The position numbers and the translations under genes were made by a program. Of a stretch of 64,000 nt of DNA, positions 51,914 to 60,447 are shown piece after piece. The stretch is from Fibrobacterales bacterium Fibro_02 (GTDB taxonomy: Bacteria; Fibrobacterota; Fibrobacteria; Fibrobacterales; Fibrobacteraceae), in assembly GCA_001603905.1 (NCBI GenBank), contig LVAE01000016.1, forward strand, positions 1 to 64,000, in the 5' to 3' direction. Below the pieces are notes generated by a model. It searched no databases and was not told the origin of the DNA. It worked only from the letters and a program-made list of their open reading frames with translations. How positions within the stretch are numbered: the first letter of the stretch is position 1; every line of letters starts with the position of its first letter.

Positions 51914-53163
51914 AGTCCGGACGATTCCTGGACCAGTCGCTGAAATTTGACTGGCTGTTCATCGTGCTTACGGTGGCTCTCATGAGCTGCGGCGTGACGC
52001 TCGTGTATTCGGCGACGCTTGCTGAAGATATTTCTGTCTTTGACATGTTCTGGTTCAAGCAGATTGTCTACTTTGTGTTCGGAAGTGTCTTTGCGGGGGC
52101 GCTTGTCTTTGTGAAGATTAGCTGGCTGAAACGGGTCGCGTTGCCGCTGTATTTTATCGCCCTGATTTTGCTTTGCGTGGTGCTGTTCATTGCGGGTGAC
52201 GTGGTGAAGGGTGCGGGCCGCTGGATTGACCTCGGCATTTTCAAGTTGCAACCGTCCGAGTTTGCAAAGATTGCCTACCTGCTGACGATTTCCAGCTGGC
52301 TTTCGAAACACCCTGTTAGCTTGTTCAAGATGAAGACTTTCGTGGTTCCCTTATTGCTGTTTGTCGTGCCATTTGCATTGGTCCTGAAACAGCCTGACTT
52401 GAGTACGGCGCTGGTCTTTATTGCGGTCACGATGGTGGGATTCTTTTTTGCGGGACTTACGCTTACGGACATGTTCCTGATTGTAAGCCCGTTGCTGTCG
52501 GTGTTGTTCTCGCATTCGCAGGCGATCGGCTTTGAGGTGCTGTGGGGTGTCCTGATTTGCGTCGTGGTGTTCGCCCTGGTCCGCAGAAGGCTTCCGAAGG
52601 TGCTGACGGGAATTATCCTGCTCGCGAATATCTTGGCGGGGTATGCGAGCAGCATGGCGTGGAATATGCTGGAACCGCACCAGCAGAAGCGTGTGAATAC
52701 CTTCCTGGATCCGATGAGTGACCCGTTGGGGGATGGCTATCAGGTGTTGCAGTCGCTGACGGCTATTGGTTCGGGAGGCCTGACCGGTAAGGGCTTTGGA
52801 AACGGGACGCAGACGAATCTCGCCTTCTTGCCCGAAGAACATACGGACTTTATCTTTAGTGTGCTGGGCGAACAGTTTGGCTTTGCAGGATGCGCCTTTG
52901 TCCTGTGCCTGTATGCGTTGTTCCTCTGGCGTGCGACATCCATTTGCAAGCAGACCTCGGATCCGTTCGTGACGCTTATGGTCATGGGAGCATCTACAAT
53001 CTTCCTGTTCCATATCCTGGTGAATATCGCGATGACGATCGGACTTATGCCTGTGACGGGGCTTCCGCTCCCGTTCCTGTCGTATGGCGGCTCGTTTGCA
53101 TTGACTTGCATGGTGCTGGTCGGCTTTTTGCTCTGCCTGCGTTACCAGGCACGACGTCGATAA
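51910..53163 (+). CDS. rodA: SEDS glycosyltransferase RodA
   Basis: 417 residues from GTG 51910, which follows GAGGAGGG. About ten membrane helices. SEDS signatures are present: KGAGRWIDLG with FKLQPSEFAKI, the FLPEEHTDFIFSVLGEQFG catalytic loop and GLPLPFLSYGGS near the end. It polymerises lipid II for lateral wall growth with PBP2. It ends the elongasome run; the ComF-like gene follows after its own promoter element. Confidence 0.95.
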   Translation: MKSGRFLDQSLKFDWLFIVLTVALMSCGVTLVYSATLAEDISVFDMFWFKQIVYFVFGSVFAGALVFVKISWLKRVALPLYFIALILLCVVLFIAGDVVKGAGRWIDLGIFKLQPSEFAKIAYLLTISSWLSKHPVSLFKMKTFVVPLLLFVVPFALVLKQPDLSTALVFIAVTMVGFFFAGLTLTDMFLIVSPLLSVLFSHSQAIGFEVLWGVLICVVVFALVRRRLPKVLTGIILLANILAGYASSMAWNMLEPHQQKRVNTFLDPMSDPLGDGYQVLQSLTAIGSGGLTGKGFGNGTQTNLAFLPEEHTDFIFSVLGEQFGFAGCAFVLCLYALFLWRATSICKQTSDPFVTLMVMGASTIFLFHILVNIAMTIGLMPVTGLPLPFLSYGGSFALTCMVLVGFLLCLRYQARRR

Positions 53164-53185
53164 TTTTTACCGGTATAAATTTTCT

Positions 53186-53213
53186 CATTTTTCCCGTTTC
53201 GTGCGTGTATAGA
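53186..53213 (+). promoter_or_regulatory. Putative competence-type promoter, copy B
   Basis: CATTTTTC (53186-53193) and CGTGCGTGTATA (53200-53211), with TATAGA (53208-53213) as -10-like hexamer. The 22-nt offset between the two parts is the same as in copy A at 260-287. It precedes the comF-like gene. Confidence 0.6.
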
Positions 53214-53250
53214 AGAGAAGGGCATGTATTGCCCCGAGGAGGTCTCTTCT

Positions 53251-53964
53251 GTGAATTTCTTTCGGAATGTGGAAAATTTTGTGTTCGGTGCGGAGTGTCT
53301 CGGCTGCGGCCGCGCTTCGGGACATCTGGATCCGTGGCTGTGTCCCGATTGTGTTGAATTGCTGGATCGTGAATCCAAGGCGGTCGTATCTCCGGGGCCC
53401 GATGCGTATAGCCTGTTCCCGATGCGCCCCCTGACGCGGCGCCTGGTGCATGCTCTCAAGTACAAGGGAATTTCGGGGATGGCGACCTATCTAGTTCGTC
53501 ATTCGTCGGTCGTAGGGGGAACAATGGGTGAAGAACTGGCGCTTTTGCCGAAACCGCTCCATTTTGTTCCCGTGCCGCTGCATAGGGCGAGGTTCAGGGA
53601 GCGTGGCTATAACCAGGCGGAAATGATTGCGTCGGCGCTTGCCGTGGTGACGGGCGGCAAGGTGTGCAAGTGGCTTCGCCGTAGGAGCTTCGTCGTTTCG
53701 CAGACCAAGTTGTCGAAAGAGGAGCGCGAGCGTAACGTGGCGTTTGCGTTCGAGGCGGTGCTTCCGAAAAAAATGCCTGAACGGGGTACTGTGGTGGTGG
53801 TCGATGATGTGTTTACGACGGGGGCGACGACGTCGGCCTGCCTTGATGCCTTCGGGCGAGATTTCCCCTTGCCGCTAAAGGTCTGTACGTTGCTGTACGA
53901 TGAACCCGCTTCGGTCGTGGCAGACTATGCGGCGGACTGCCAGATGGAATGGGGTGTTGATTAA
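53251..53964 (+). CDS. comF: ComF-family phosphoribosyltransferase-like protein
   Basis: 237 residues from GTG 53251, which has GAGGAGG 8 nt upstream; ATG 53224 is in frame but sits close to the putative promoter. The N-terminus holds a four-Cys zinc ribbon (CLGCGRASGHLDPWLCPDC). The C-terminal PRTase fold has the PRPP-binding loop VVVVDDVFTTGATT and the ComF segments LKYKGISGMA and RFRERGYNQAE. ComF proteins are needed for transformation in several bacteria and interact with single-stranded DNA-handling factors. The shared promoter with the ComEC-type gene at 321 supports this role. Confidence 0.88.
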   Translation: MNFFRNVENFVFGAECLGCGRASGHLDPWLCPDCVELLDRESKAVVSPGPDAYSLFPMRPLTRRLVHALKYKGISGMATYLVRHSSVVGGTMGEELALLPKPLHFVPVPLHRARFRERGYNQAEMIASALAVVTGGKVCKWLRRRSFVVSQTKLSKEERERNVAFAFEAVLPKKMPERGTVVVVDDVFTTGATTSACLDAFGRDFPLPLKVCTLLYDEPASVVADYAADCQMEWGVD

Positions 53965-53965
53965 A

Positions 53966-54007
53966 TGTGTAGTGTGTGATGTGTAGTGTGGGGTGGGGAA
54001 TGTGCAA
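53966..54007. repeat. Heptanucleotide tandem repeat after comF
   Basis: Six successive 7-bp units, all starting TG (TGTGTAG, TGTGTGA and degenerate forms), directly after the comF stop. Confidence 0.65.
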
Positions 54008-54009
54008 TG

Positions 54010-54036
54010 AAAAAAAAGCTCCCGGAATGGGAGCTT
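54010..54036 (-). terminator. Terminator of tRNA-Ser
   Basis: On the reverse strand AAGCTCCC-ATTCC-GGGAGCTT followed by T8, just 3' of the tRNA. Confidence 0.85.
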
Positions 54037-54041
54037 GTTCG

Positions 54042-54122
54042 CGGAGGAAGAGGGACTCGAACCCCCAAGCCTTACGGCGGCGGTTTTCAAGACCGCTGAC
54101 TTACCAATTAGCCTATTCCTCC
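54042..54122 (-). tRNA. tRNA-Ser (anticodon UGA)
   Basis: Acceptor arms GGAGGAA/TTCCTCC pair fully. The anticodon stem GCGGT/ACCGC encloses CTTGAAA with anticodon TGA. A class II variable arm (GCC-GTAA-GGC) is present, as expected for serine. The T-arm contains TTCGAGT. The 3' CCA is not encoded. It is antisense-facing to comF and the HD-GYP gene. Confidence 0.95.
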
Positions 54123-54169
54123 AGGGTTTCCCAAGGATAGAAAATTTAGGGCTTTTCTGTCAACTGATG

Positions 54170-54198
54170 TTGGAAAAACCTATAAGTTTATCTAAATT
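54170..54198 (+). promoter_or_regulatory. Promoter of the HD-GYP gene with an ACCTATAA site in its spacer
   Basis: TTGGAA (54170-54175), a 17-nt spacer, and TAAATT (54193-54198), 10 nt before ATG 54209. ACCTATAA (54178-54185) lies inside the spacer. The same 8-mer occurs eight times at 60662-60931. Confidence 0.5.
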
Positions 54199-54208
54199 TT
54201 ACACTGTT

Positions 54209-55321
54209 ATGACGGAGTTTGATCAAAGACAGGCTATAGAATCGCAAAAGATTCTGGACCTTTTGTTCTCTTATATGCCCAAGATTGCGGCCGAACGCAA
54301 GATGGACAACTTGCTGGTGCTGATGGCCGATTTGGGACGATCCATTGTGTCGGCTGATCGCTGCTCCCTGTGGTTGATCGATGAAGACAGTGGCGAACTG
54401 TGGACCAAGGTGGCCCATGGCGTAAGCGAACTCCGTATTCCGCGCGATGCTGGTTTTGTCGGTTACTCCGTAAAGACGGCGGAACCTCTGCTGATCGAGG
54501 ACGCCTACAAGGATCCCAGGTTTGATCGCCGTAGCGACGAAAAGACTCATTACCGCACGACATCTGTGATGACGGTGCCCCTGCTGAATTCTATGGGGCG
54601 CGTGATGGGTGTGTTCCAGGCAATCAACAAGCAGGGTGATTCGGCAATATTCTCGACGCAGGACCTTGAACGCCTGGCGCTTACGGCTGTGTATTCTGCC
54701 AAGACGGTGGAATCTGCCATGCTGAACGCCGAACTTGAGGCGACCCAGCGCGAAATTATCCATATCTTGGGTGAAGTTTCCGAATACCGTAGCCAGGAAA
54801 CGGGCGACCATATCCAGCGCGTGGCAGAAATTTCCTACATGCTGGCGAAGTTCCTGAAGATGCCGGACGAGGAAGTGGACCGTATCCGTCTGGCAGCCCC
54901 GATGCACGACCTTGGCAAGGTGGGCATTCCTGATGCAATTCTCAACAAGCCGGGCCGCTTTACCGATGACGAATACGCCATCATGAAGACGCATTCCGAA
55001 ATCGGCTACAACATGCTCTGCAATTCCAAGCGCAAGCTACTTCGCTTTGCGGCATCCATCGCTCGTTCGCACCATGAACGCTGGGATGGCAAAGGCTATC
55101 CGTTTGGACTTGCTGGCGAGGCTATTCCCCTGGCGGGCCGCATTTGCGCCGTGGCGGACGTCCTGGACGCCTTGTCGAGCCCCCGTTGCTACAAGCAGCC
55201 GTGGCCCGAAGAAAAGGTCAAGGAAGAGTTCCAGAAACAGCGCGGTGCTCAGTTCCAACCGGAACTGGTGGATGTGCTGATAGACCACTGGGACGAAATT
55301 TACGGACTCTACCGTCATTAA
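54209..55321 (+). CDS. GAF-HD-GYP cyclic-di-GMP phosphodiesterase
   Basis: 370 residues from ATG 54209. GAF sensor domain about 30-180 (SADRCSLWLIDEDSGELW, TSVMTVPLLNSMGRVMGVFQ). HD-GYP domain about 190-365 with H233-D234 in HDLGKVG and G296-Y297-P298 in HHERWDGKGYPFGL; the metal-site residues look intact. HD-GYP enzymes hydrolyse c-di-GMP, here probably gated by a small ligand of the GAF domain. No diguanylate cyclase is adjacent. In-frame upstream starts run through tRNA-Ser and are rejected. The start has no Shine-Dalgarno. Confidence 0.93.
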   Translation: MTEFDQRQAIESQKILDLLFSYMPKIAAERKMDNLLVLMADLGRSIVSADRCSLWLIDEDSGELWTKVAHGVSELRIPRDAGFVGYSVKTAEPLLIEDAYKDPRFDRRSDEKTHYRTTSVMTVPLLNSMGRVMGVFQAINKQGDSAIFSTQDLERLALTAVYSAKTVESAMLNAELEATQREIIHILGEVSEYRSQETGDHIQRVAEISYMLAKFLKMPDEEVDRIRLAAPMHDLGKVGIPDAILNKPGRFTDDEYAIMKTHSEIGYNMLCNSKRKLLRFAASIARSHHERWDGKGYPFGLAGEAIPLAGRICAVADVLDALSSPRCYKQPWPEEKVKEEFQKQRGAQFQPELVDVLIDHWDEIYGLYRH

Positions 55322-55331
55322 TCCCTGAAAG

Positions 55332-55354
55332 TCCCCGATAGAATCGGGGATTTT
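55332..55354 (+). terminator. Terminator of the HD-GYP gene
   Basis: Stem TCCCCGAT-AGA-ATCGGGGA followed by TTTT. Confidence 0.8.
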
Positions 55355-55371
55355 GCTTTTCTGGAATGTAA

Positions 55372-55404
55372 TAAAAAAGAAAAAGACCTCGATGAATCGA
55401 GGTC
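55372..55404 (-). terminator. Terminator of tRNA-Phe
   Basis: GACCTCGAT-GA-ATCGAGGTC stem with T-rich tails on both strands, placed 3' of the tRNA. Confidence 0.8.
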
Positions 55405-55412
55405 CTTTTTCG

Positions 55413-55485
<73 letters not shown>

Positions 55486-55578
55486 GACTTGGTAGGCCAA
55501 ATATAGCACATCGTGTGATGCTTGTCAAGGGTAAATAGAATATTACTGATTTTTTTTCCTTTTTTTCTAATAATCTTC

Positions 55579-55649
55579 TAAATTTACTACTTGGGTGTCC
55601 AGGAATAAGACTTCGGAAATCGGGATTTTCCGAGAAACTTTTTATAGGT
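55579..55649 (+). promoter_or_regulatory. Upstream region of the CotH lipoprotein with a TTATAGGT site
   Basis: TAAATTT at 55579-55585 may be the -10. TTATAGGT at 55642-55649 overlaps the likely ribosome-binding site just before GTG 55656. This is the reverse form of the 8-mer repeated at 60662-60931. The rest of 55486-55655 shows nothing else. Confidence 0.4.
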
Positions 55650-55655
55650 GGCAGT

Positions 55656-58184
55656 GTGTACTTATTCAAAAAAGTGAATGGCTTTGCTGTAATGGCTGGC
55701 CTCGGTTTGGCTTTCGCAGGACTGATTGCATGTTCTGAAGATACGACGTCCTCTAATAGGGATAAGGATCCGTTGCCCGTAAAGATTGAAACGACGACGG
55801 TCGTGGATTCGAACGGGAATACCATTACGATTATCGATACCATTACCCCGCATCGTGACTCGTCGAGGACGATTGACCCGGTTACGGGCGATACGGTATA
55901 TAAGTACGATACGCTTTATGTTCCTGCGGACACGACTGTCCAATGGAAAGGCAATTCCGCCCTGGTGATTACCGAAATTTCGCCGGTGAACCTGGACTGG
56001 CTCGATGAAAACGGTGACGATCCGGGTTGGATTGAAATTTATAACGCAGGCGATGTTGCCGCAAACCTCAAGGGTTACTCCCTTGTCGAGAATTTGGATA
56101 AGCCGCGCAAGTGGGTGTTCGGTGACGAACTGATCGCTCCGAAGTCTTTCCGCACGGTATTCTGCGACAAGAACGACGTGAAGGCCGCGGCGGCCGATAA
56201 TGGGACTGAATTGCATCAGCGTACCCATACTAACTGGAAACTGGAAAAGAAGGGAGGCTCAATCTACCTGATTGACCCGTATTACGCTATTCGCGACTCG
56301 GTGAACTATCCGGAGCTTTCTTCGGGGATGAGCTGGGGCATTGTGGATGGCGGTGCGTGGAAGTACTTTGAAAAGCCGACTCCGGAGCAGCCGAATACGG
56401 CAAGTACGGCATACGAAGGCGTTGCCCCCAAGTTTAACTTTAGCGGAAACCAGGGCGGTTTCTACAATGACAAGGTTGTCTTGAATGCCCCGACTGGCCT
56501 TCCGGAAGGAATGAAGGTGCGCTGCACCCAGGATGGATCCGCTCCGACCGAAAGCTCTCCCGAGTTCAATAGCGAGCTGGTCATTGACCATACGATGGTT
56601 TTGCGTTGTGCCGCGTTCAAGCAGGGCCTCTTGACCAAGGATGTGGTGACGAATACGTACTTTATCGGTGAGACGGTGAATATGCCCGTGGTGGCGGTGA
56701 CCGTGGACCCGAGCTTCTTTGTGAAGTATTACAAGAAGACGAACGGTGGCGAACCTGACATGAAGCATGACCAGATGTACGCTCCGAATGAATCTTATCC
56801 GAATGACTCTGGCGAAATGGCTGCCCATGTGGAATACTTTGAAAACGGCTCGAAGAGCACGGACAAGGCTTGGGAATCCGATGCCGGTATTTCCCTGATG
56901 GGTGGCTGGAGCCGTATGGAACGCAAGAAGTCCCTCGCTGTCGTGATGCGCGAAGAATATGGCGGATCCTGGATCAAGTATCCTTTGTTCGAAACTCGCA
57001 AGGGCGTGAACGACAGGTACAAGGGCTTTAACCTTCGTAACAACGGTAACCGCTTTGTGAGCGACTACTTTGCCGATGCCGTGGGTGGCGCCATTCTTGA
57101 AGGAAGCGGCGTGGATTACCAGCGTAGCCGTCAGGTGGTGGTGTTCTACAACGGAACCTACTACGGTATTCACGACATGCGTGAACGCTACAACAAGAAC
57201 TTTGTAGAAACGAATTACGGAATTGACGCCTCGTCGGTTACGTTCATTAAGCACCTGGGTAAAGAAATTGAGGCGAGCAATGGTTCTCCTAACGAATACA
57301 TTGCCTTGCTGGAATTTGCCGCGGCGAACGACCTTAGTGCAAATGACGAGGCCTACGCCTATATGGCATCGCAGATGGATATGGGTAACTTTGCACGCTA
57401 TATGCTTGCTGAAATGTATGCCCATAACGGTGACTGGCCGAACAACAACGTTCGTATCTGGAGGGCTCCGGAATCTCCGCTTTGGAAGTTCATGGTCTAT
57501 GACCTTGACCATGGCTTTGACTGGGAATGGGGCGTGACTGGTTTTGGCTCGTCCACGAATATGTTTAAGTGGGCCAAGCAGGGTGGTCGCACGGATGGCA
57601 GCTGCTACACGAGTAGTGACAATGAGTTTGTTGGTGGCAAGGAACATTGCTTCCATGTCCTTTATGCTCGTCTGATCAAGAATCCCAAGTTCAAGAGTCT
57701 GTTCCTCAACAATGCCGCTGTAATGATTGATTCCTACTTGAACGCAAAGAACATTAGGGCGAAGGTGCAGTTCCTTGCCGGCATGCTCAATGCGGATGAT
57801 GTCGCCAGGGATATGGCTGTGGAAGCTTACGAGAATAGAAGAAGCCAGTATAACCACAGCTTCGATCCGTATGGCGAAAGGCTGGGCAAATGGGCCGATG
57901 ACCGCGATCCTGAATTCCTGACTCAAATCAAGAGCGAATTCGGCGTGAGCGACCCAGTCTCTGTGAACATTTCTGCAAACGGAAACGGCACGATTCTTAT
58001 GGATGGCGCTAACCTCCCGAACGGAAGCTATAAGGGCAAGCTCTTTGCCGGAAATACGGTGGAACTGACGGCTGTTCCCAATGCTGGTGCCGTGTTCGCA
58101 GGTTGGTCCGATGGTGCTACTACGGATGTGACCCGCATTGTACCGGTTACGGAAGGATTGACTCTCCAGGCTAATTTCAAGTAA
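55656..58184 (+). CDS. CotH-kinase lipoprotein with lamin-tail domain
   Basis: 842 residues from GTG 55656 (AGGTGG upstream). The lipoprotein signal ends LIAC, Cys26. Domains in order: a Thr/Asp linker; a lamin-tail domain (about 105-215, ALVITEISPVNLDWLDENG); a chitobiase-like FN3/CHB segment (about 255-345); the CotH kinase domain (about 360-700, with LMGGWSRMERKKSLAV, YGIHDMRERYNK and MVYDLDHGFDWE); and a C-terminal InlB/Flg_new-type repeat (FAGWSDGATTDV). CotH proteins are atypical protein kinases on spore or cell surfaces. The DLDHGFDWE segment suggests an intact metal site. A surface protein-modifying enzyme is likely; substrates are unknown. Confidence 0.87.
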   Translation: MYLFKKVNGFAVMAGLGLAFAGLIACSEDTTSSNRDKDPLPVKIETTTVVDSNGNTITIIDTITPHRDSSRTIDPVTGDTVYKYDTLYVPADTTVQWKGNSALVITEISPVNLDWLDENGDDPGWIEIYNAGDVAANLKGYSLVENLDKPRKWVFGDELIAPKSFRTVFCDKNDVKAAAADNGTELHQRTHTNWKLEKKGGSIYLIDPYYAIRDSVNYPELSSGMSWGIVDGGAWKYFEKPTPEQPNTASTAYEGVAPKFNFSGNQGGFYNDKVVLNAPTGLPEGMKVRCTQDGSAPTESSPEFNSELVIDHTMVLRCAAFKQGLLTKDVVTNTYFIGETVNMPVVAVTVDPSFFVKYYKKTNGGEPDMKHDQMYAPNESYPNDSGEMAAHVEYFENGSKSTDKAWESDAGISLMGGWSRMERKKSLAVVMREEYGGSWIKYPLFETRKGVNDRYKGFNLRNNGNRFVSDYFADAVGGAILEGSGVDYQRSRQVVVFYNGTYYGIHDMRERYNKNFVETNYGIDASSVTFIKHLGKEIEASNGSPNEYIALLEFAAANDLSANDEAYAYMASQMDMGNFARYMLAEMYAHNGDWPNNNVRIWRAPESPLWKFMVYDLDHGFDWEWGVTGFGSSTNMFKWAKQGGRTDGSCYTSSDNEFVGGKEHCFHVLYARLIKNPKFKSLFLNNAAVMIDSYLNAKNIRAKVQFLAGMLNADDVARDMAVEAYENRRSQYNHSFDPYGERLGKWADDRDPEFLTQIKSEFGVSDPVSVNISANGNGTILMDGANLPNGSYKGKLFAGNTVELTAVPNAGAVFAGWSDGATTDVTRIVPVTEGLTLQANFK

Positions 58185-58207
58185 TAGCGCTTTGTAAGCA
58201 TTTGAAA

Positions 58208-58242
58208 AGGAGTGCGTGGCATTGAACCGCACTCCTTTTTTC
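58208..58242 (+). terminator. Terminator of the CotH gene
   Basis: AGGAGTGCG/CGCACTCCT stem followed by T5-6. The T-run merges with the menG -10 element. Confidence 0.85.
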
Positions 58243-58249
58243 TAAATTT
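58243..58249 (+). promoter_or_regulatory. TAAATTT -10-like element directly before menG
   Basis: TAAATTT ends 6 nt before ATG 58256, with no Shine-Dalgarno. The TCTAAATTTG context matches that before uup. Confidence 0.45.
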
Positions 58250-58255
58250 GGCGCC

Positions 58256-58936
58256 ATGAAAAGCCCCGTGCGCAAGATGTTCGATGAAATCGCCAACCGC
58301 TATGATTTTCTGAATCATACGCTGAGCTGCTTTCAGGATATCCTGTGGCGCCGCAGTTGTTGTCGCGAACTGAAACGGGTGCGGCCGGGAAAACGTCTGC
58401 TGGACCTTTGCGGTGGAACGGGTGATTTTGCGGCTACTTACGAGAAGTTCAATGGAACGCCTGACGTGGCTGTACTCGGGGATTTTTCGTTCGGGATGCT
58501 GAAGGGGGCCGAGGGCAAGAAAACCGTCGCTGTTCCCGTGCAGCTCGATGCGATGAAGATGCCCTTTGGGGACGCATCTTTCGATGTTATCCTGAACGGA
58601 TTTGGAATGCGAAACTTGCCCGATGCGGAATTGGGACTCAAGGAATCGGCGAGAGTGCTTTGCGGTGGAGGTTACCTGCAGGTGCTCGAATTTTTCTCGC
58701 CGCGCAATGCATTCAACAAGTTTTTCTACAGGAGGCTTGCACCGCTCTTTATTCCGGTGCTGGGGGCATTTTTTAGCAAGCGGGAGGCTTACGAATATCT
58801 GGTGAATTCGGTGCTCCGTTTCTTGCCGGTTGCGGATTTCGTCGCGTTGGCGGAATCGAACGGCTTTGAACTGGTGCATGTGAAGCCATGCTTTTTCGGG
58901 GTTGCTTACCGCGTATTGTTGAGGAGACGGTCATGA
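58256..58936 (+). CDS. menG: Demethylmenaquinone methyltransferase (UbiE/MenG)
   Basis: 226 residues of the UbiE/COQ5 family, adding the ring methyl in the last step of menaquinone synthesis with SAM. Signatures: FDEIANRYDFLNHTLS at the N-terminus, SAM motif LLDLCGGTGDFA, and NGFGMRNLPDAELGLKESAR. Its stop overlaps the ubiX-like ATG as ATGA. Grouping with ubiX and ubiA-type genes defines a late menaquinone operon; the organism uses futalosine genes mqnB and mqnD at 32.7-34.2 kb for the early steps. Confidence 0.93.
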   Translation: MKSPVRKMFDEIANRYDFLNHTLSCFQDILWRRSCCRELKRVRPGKRLLDLCGGTGDFAATYEKFNGTPDVAVLGDFSFGMLKGAEGKKTVAVPVQLDAMKMPFGDASFDVILNGFGMRNLPDAELGLKESARVLCGGGYLQVLEFFSPRNAFNKFFYRRLAPLFIPVLGAFFSKREAYEYLVNSVLRFLPVADFVALAESNGFELVHVKPCFFGVAYRVLLRRRS

Positions 58937-59547
58937 GCCGATATATTTTGGGGGTGACGGGTGCAAGTGGCGCTATCTACGCTGTTCGCACTGCGATGCA
59001 TTTAAAACGACTGGGGCACCATGTGACGGCCTTGGTGACTCCGCCGGGGAAAGGGGTCTTGCGCTACGAGGAACAGAATTGCCTGTTCGACTACGTGGAT
59101 GCCCAGCCGGATGTGAACGATTTCTTTGCGGAATGCGCTAGCGGTAGCGCCGATTACGCGGGAATGGTCGTGGTGCCCTGCTCCATGGGAACGCTGGGAC
59201 GCATTGCGGCGGGAACGTCGGACAACCTGCTGATCCGTGCGGCGGATGTGTGCCTCAAGGAACGTCGCCCGCTGATCGTGGTGCCGCGCGAGACTCCCTA
59301 CAACATGATCCACCTAGATAACATGATGCGCCTGACGCGTATGGGCGGCGTCGTGATTCCTGCCTCTCCGCATTTTTACGATCGTCCGAAGACGATTGAA
59401 GAGGCTGTGGATACGGTGGTGGCGAAGATCCTGATGCACCTGAAGGCGTTCCCCGAAGAGAATGATGTCGTCAAGCCGTGGAAAGGAACCTCTATGCTGA
59501 AGGTTCTTTCAAAGTCTACGGGCAAGGCGAAAGGGAAGAAAAAATAG
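58933..59547 (+). CDS. ubiX: Flavin prenyltransferase (UbiX type)
   Basis: 204 residues of the UbiX/Pad1 flavoprotein family, making prenyl-FMN for a UbiD-type decarboxylase. Signatures: ILGVTGASGAIYAVR, VVPCSMGTLGRIAAGTSDNL and RPLIVVPRETPYN. In futalosine-pathway genomes a UbiX/UbiD pair decarboxylates the prenylated naphthoate; the UbiD partner is not in this window. Translationally coupled to menG and 6 nt before the prenyltransferase. A Lys-rich tail ends the protein. Confidence 0.92.
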   Translation: MSRYILGVTGASGAIYAVRTAMHLKRLGHHVTALVTPPGKGVLRYEEQNCLFDYVDAQPDVNDFFAECASGSADYAGMVVVPCSMGTLGRIAAGTSDNLLIRAADVCLKERRPLIVVPRETPYNMIHLDNMMRLTRMGGVVIPASPHFYDRPKTIEEAVDTVVAKILMHLKAFPEENDVVKPWKGTSMLKVLSKSTGKAKGKKK

Positions 59548-59553
59548 GCTTCT

Positions 59554-60447
59554 ATGCTGAAAAAGATTCTTGAATTCGGGCACATGGTGCGCTTTAGTCA
59601 TTCGCTTTTCGCGATGCCTTTTGCGATAGGTTCCATGTGGGTGGCGGCAAACGGTTTTCGCGGAATGAGTGTCGCGGAGACTATGCGGATTGTCCTGCTG
59701 ATTGTCGGCTGTATGGTGACTGCACGCAACAGCGCGATGAGCTTCAATCGCATTGCCGATGCCGATATCGATGCCAAGAATCCTCGTACGGCGAAACGTC
59801 ACTTGCCGGCAGGGCGCCTGAGCAAGAAATCCGTAGTGGCATTCCTTGCTGTAAACGGAGTTCTGTTCGTTCTGTTCGCTGCGCTTTTGCAACCGCTTGC
59901 GGGCTTGCTTGCGTTGCCGGTGTGGCTCTTGCTGCTTTCTTATTCGTATTGGAAACGTTTCAGCTGGCTTTGCCACTGGTTCCTGGGGTTTGCCATCGGC
60001 ATGAGCCCGCTCGGAGCCTGGATTGCAATCCGTGGAGAATTTGCCGTGTTCCCGATTTTCCTGCTTGTGATTCTGATGCTCTGGATGGGTGGCTTTGACA
60101 TCATTTACGCGACCCAGGACGAGGAAATCGACCGCGCCATGGGACTTCATTCGGTGCCCGCCCGTTTTGGCCGTAAGCGCGCCCTGCAGATAGCTTTCTG
60201 GAGCCATGTCGCGATGCTTGCATTGTGCGTGGCATTTGGCGTGTTCTGGGGAATGGGCGCTGCCTGGTGGGTGGTAACCGGCTTGATGACTGCCGCCATT
60301 CTCTATATTCACCTGTTCCGTAAATCCGACGACCTTGACGCCATGAACCGCGATTTCTTCTTGGCGAATGTCGCTATCAGCGTTCTTGTGATGGTTGGGC
60401 TCATCGTATGGATTTGTATGGGAGGCGATGTCAATGCCCTTTACTAA
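59554..60447 (+). CDS. UbiA-family prenyltransferase (probable MqnP)
   Basis: 297 residues with about nine membrane helices and both prenyl-diphosphate/Mg motifs: NRIADADIDAKNPRT and ATQDEEIDRAMG. It attaches the polyprenyl chain to the naphthoate head group. The context (menG, ubiX, and futalosine genes elsewhere) points to MqnP rather than MenA or UbiA. It overlaps the small membrane protein gene at its 3' end. Confidence 0.9.
   Translation: MLKKILEFGHMVRFSHSLFAMPFAIGSMWVAANGFRGMSVAETMRIVLLIVGCMVTARNSAMSFNRIADADIDAKNPRTAKRHLPAGRLSKKSVVAFLAVNGVLFVLFAALLQPLAGLLALPVWLLLLSYSYWKRFSWLCHWFLGFAIGMSPLGAWIAIRGEFAVFPIFLLVILMLWMGGFDIIYATQDEEIDRAMGLHSVPARFGRKRALQIAFWSHVAMLALCVAFGVFWGMGAAWWVVTGLMTAAILYIHLFRKSDDLDAMNRDFFLANVAISVLVMVGLIVWICMGGDVNALY

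Noticed and set aside
53224..53250. ATG 53224 as the comF start
   Set aside because: GTG 53251 has a perfect GAGGAGG at 8 nt and begins the conserved sequence; 53224 sits only 10 nt past the putative -10.
54035..54208. Upstream extension of the HD-GYP gene
   Set aside because: The in-frame extension runs through tRNA-Ser on the opposite strand; the promoter and GAF start place the gene start at 54209.
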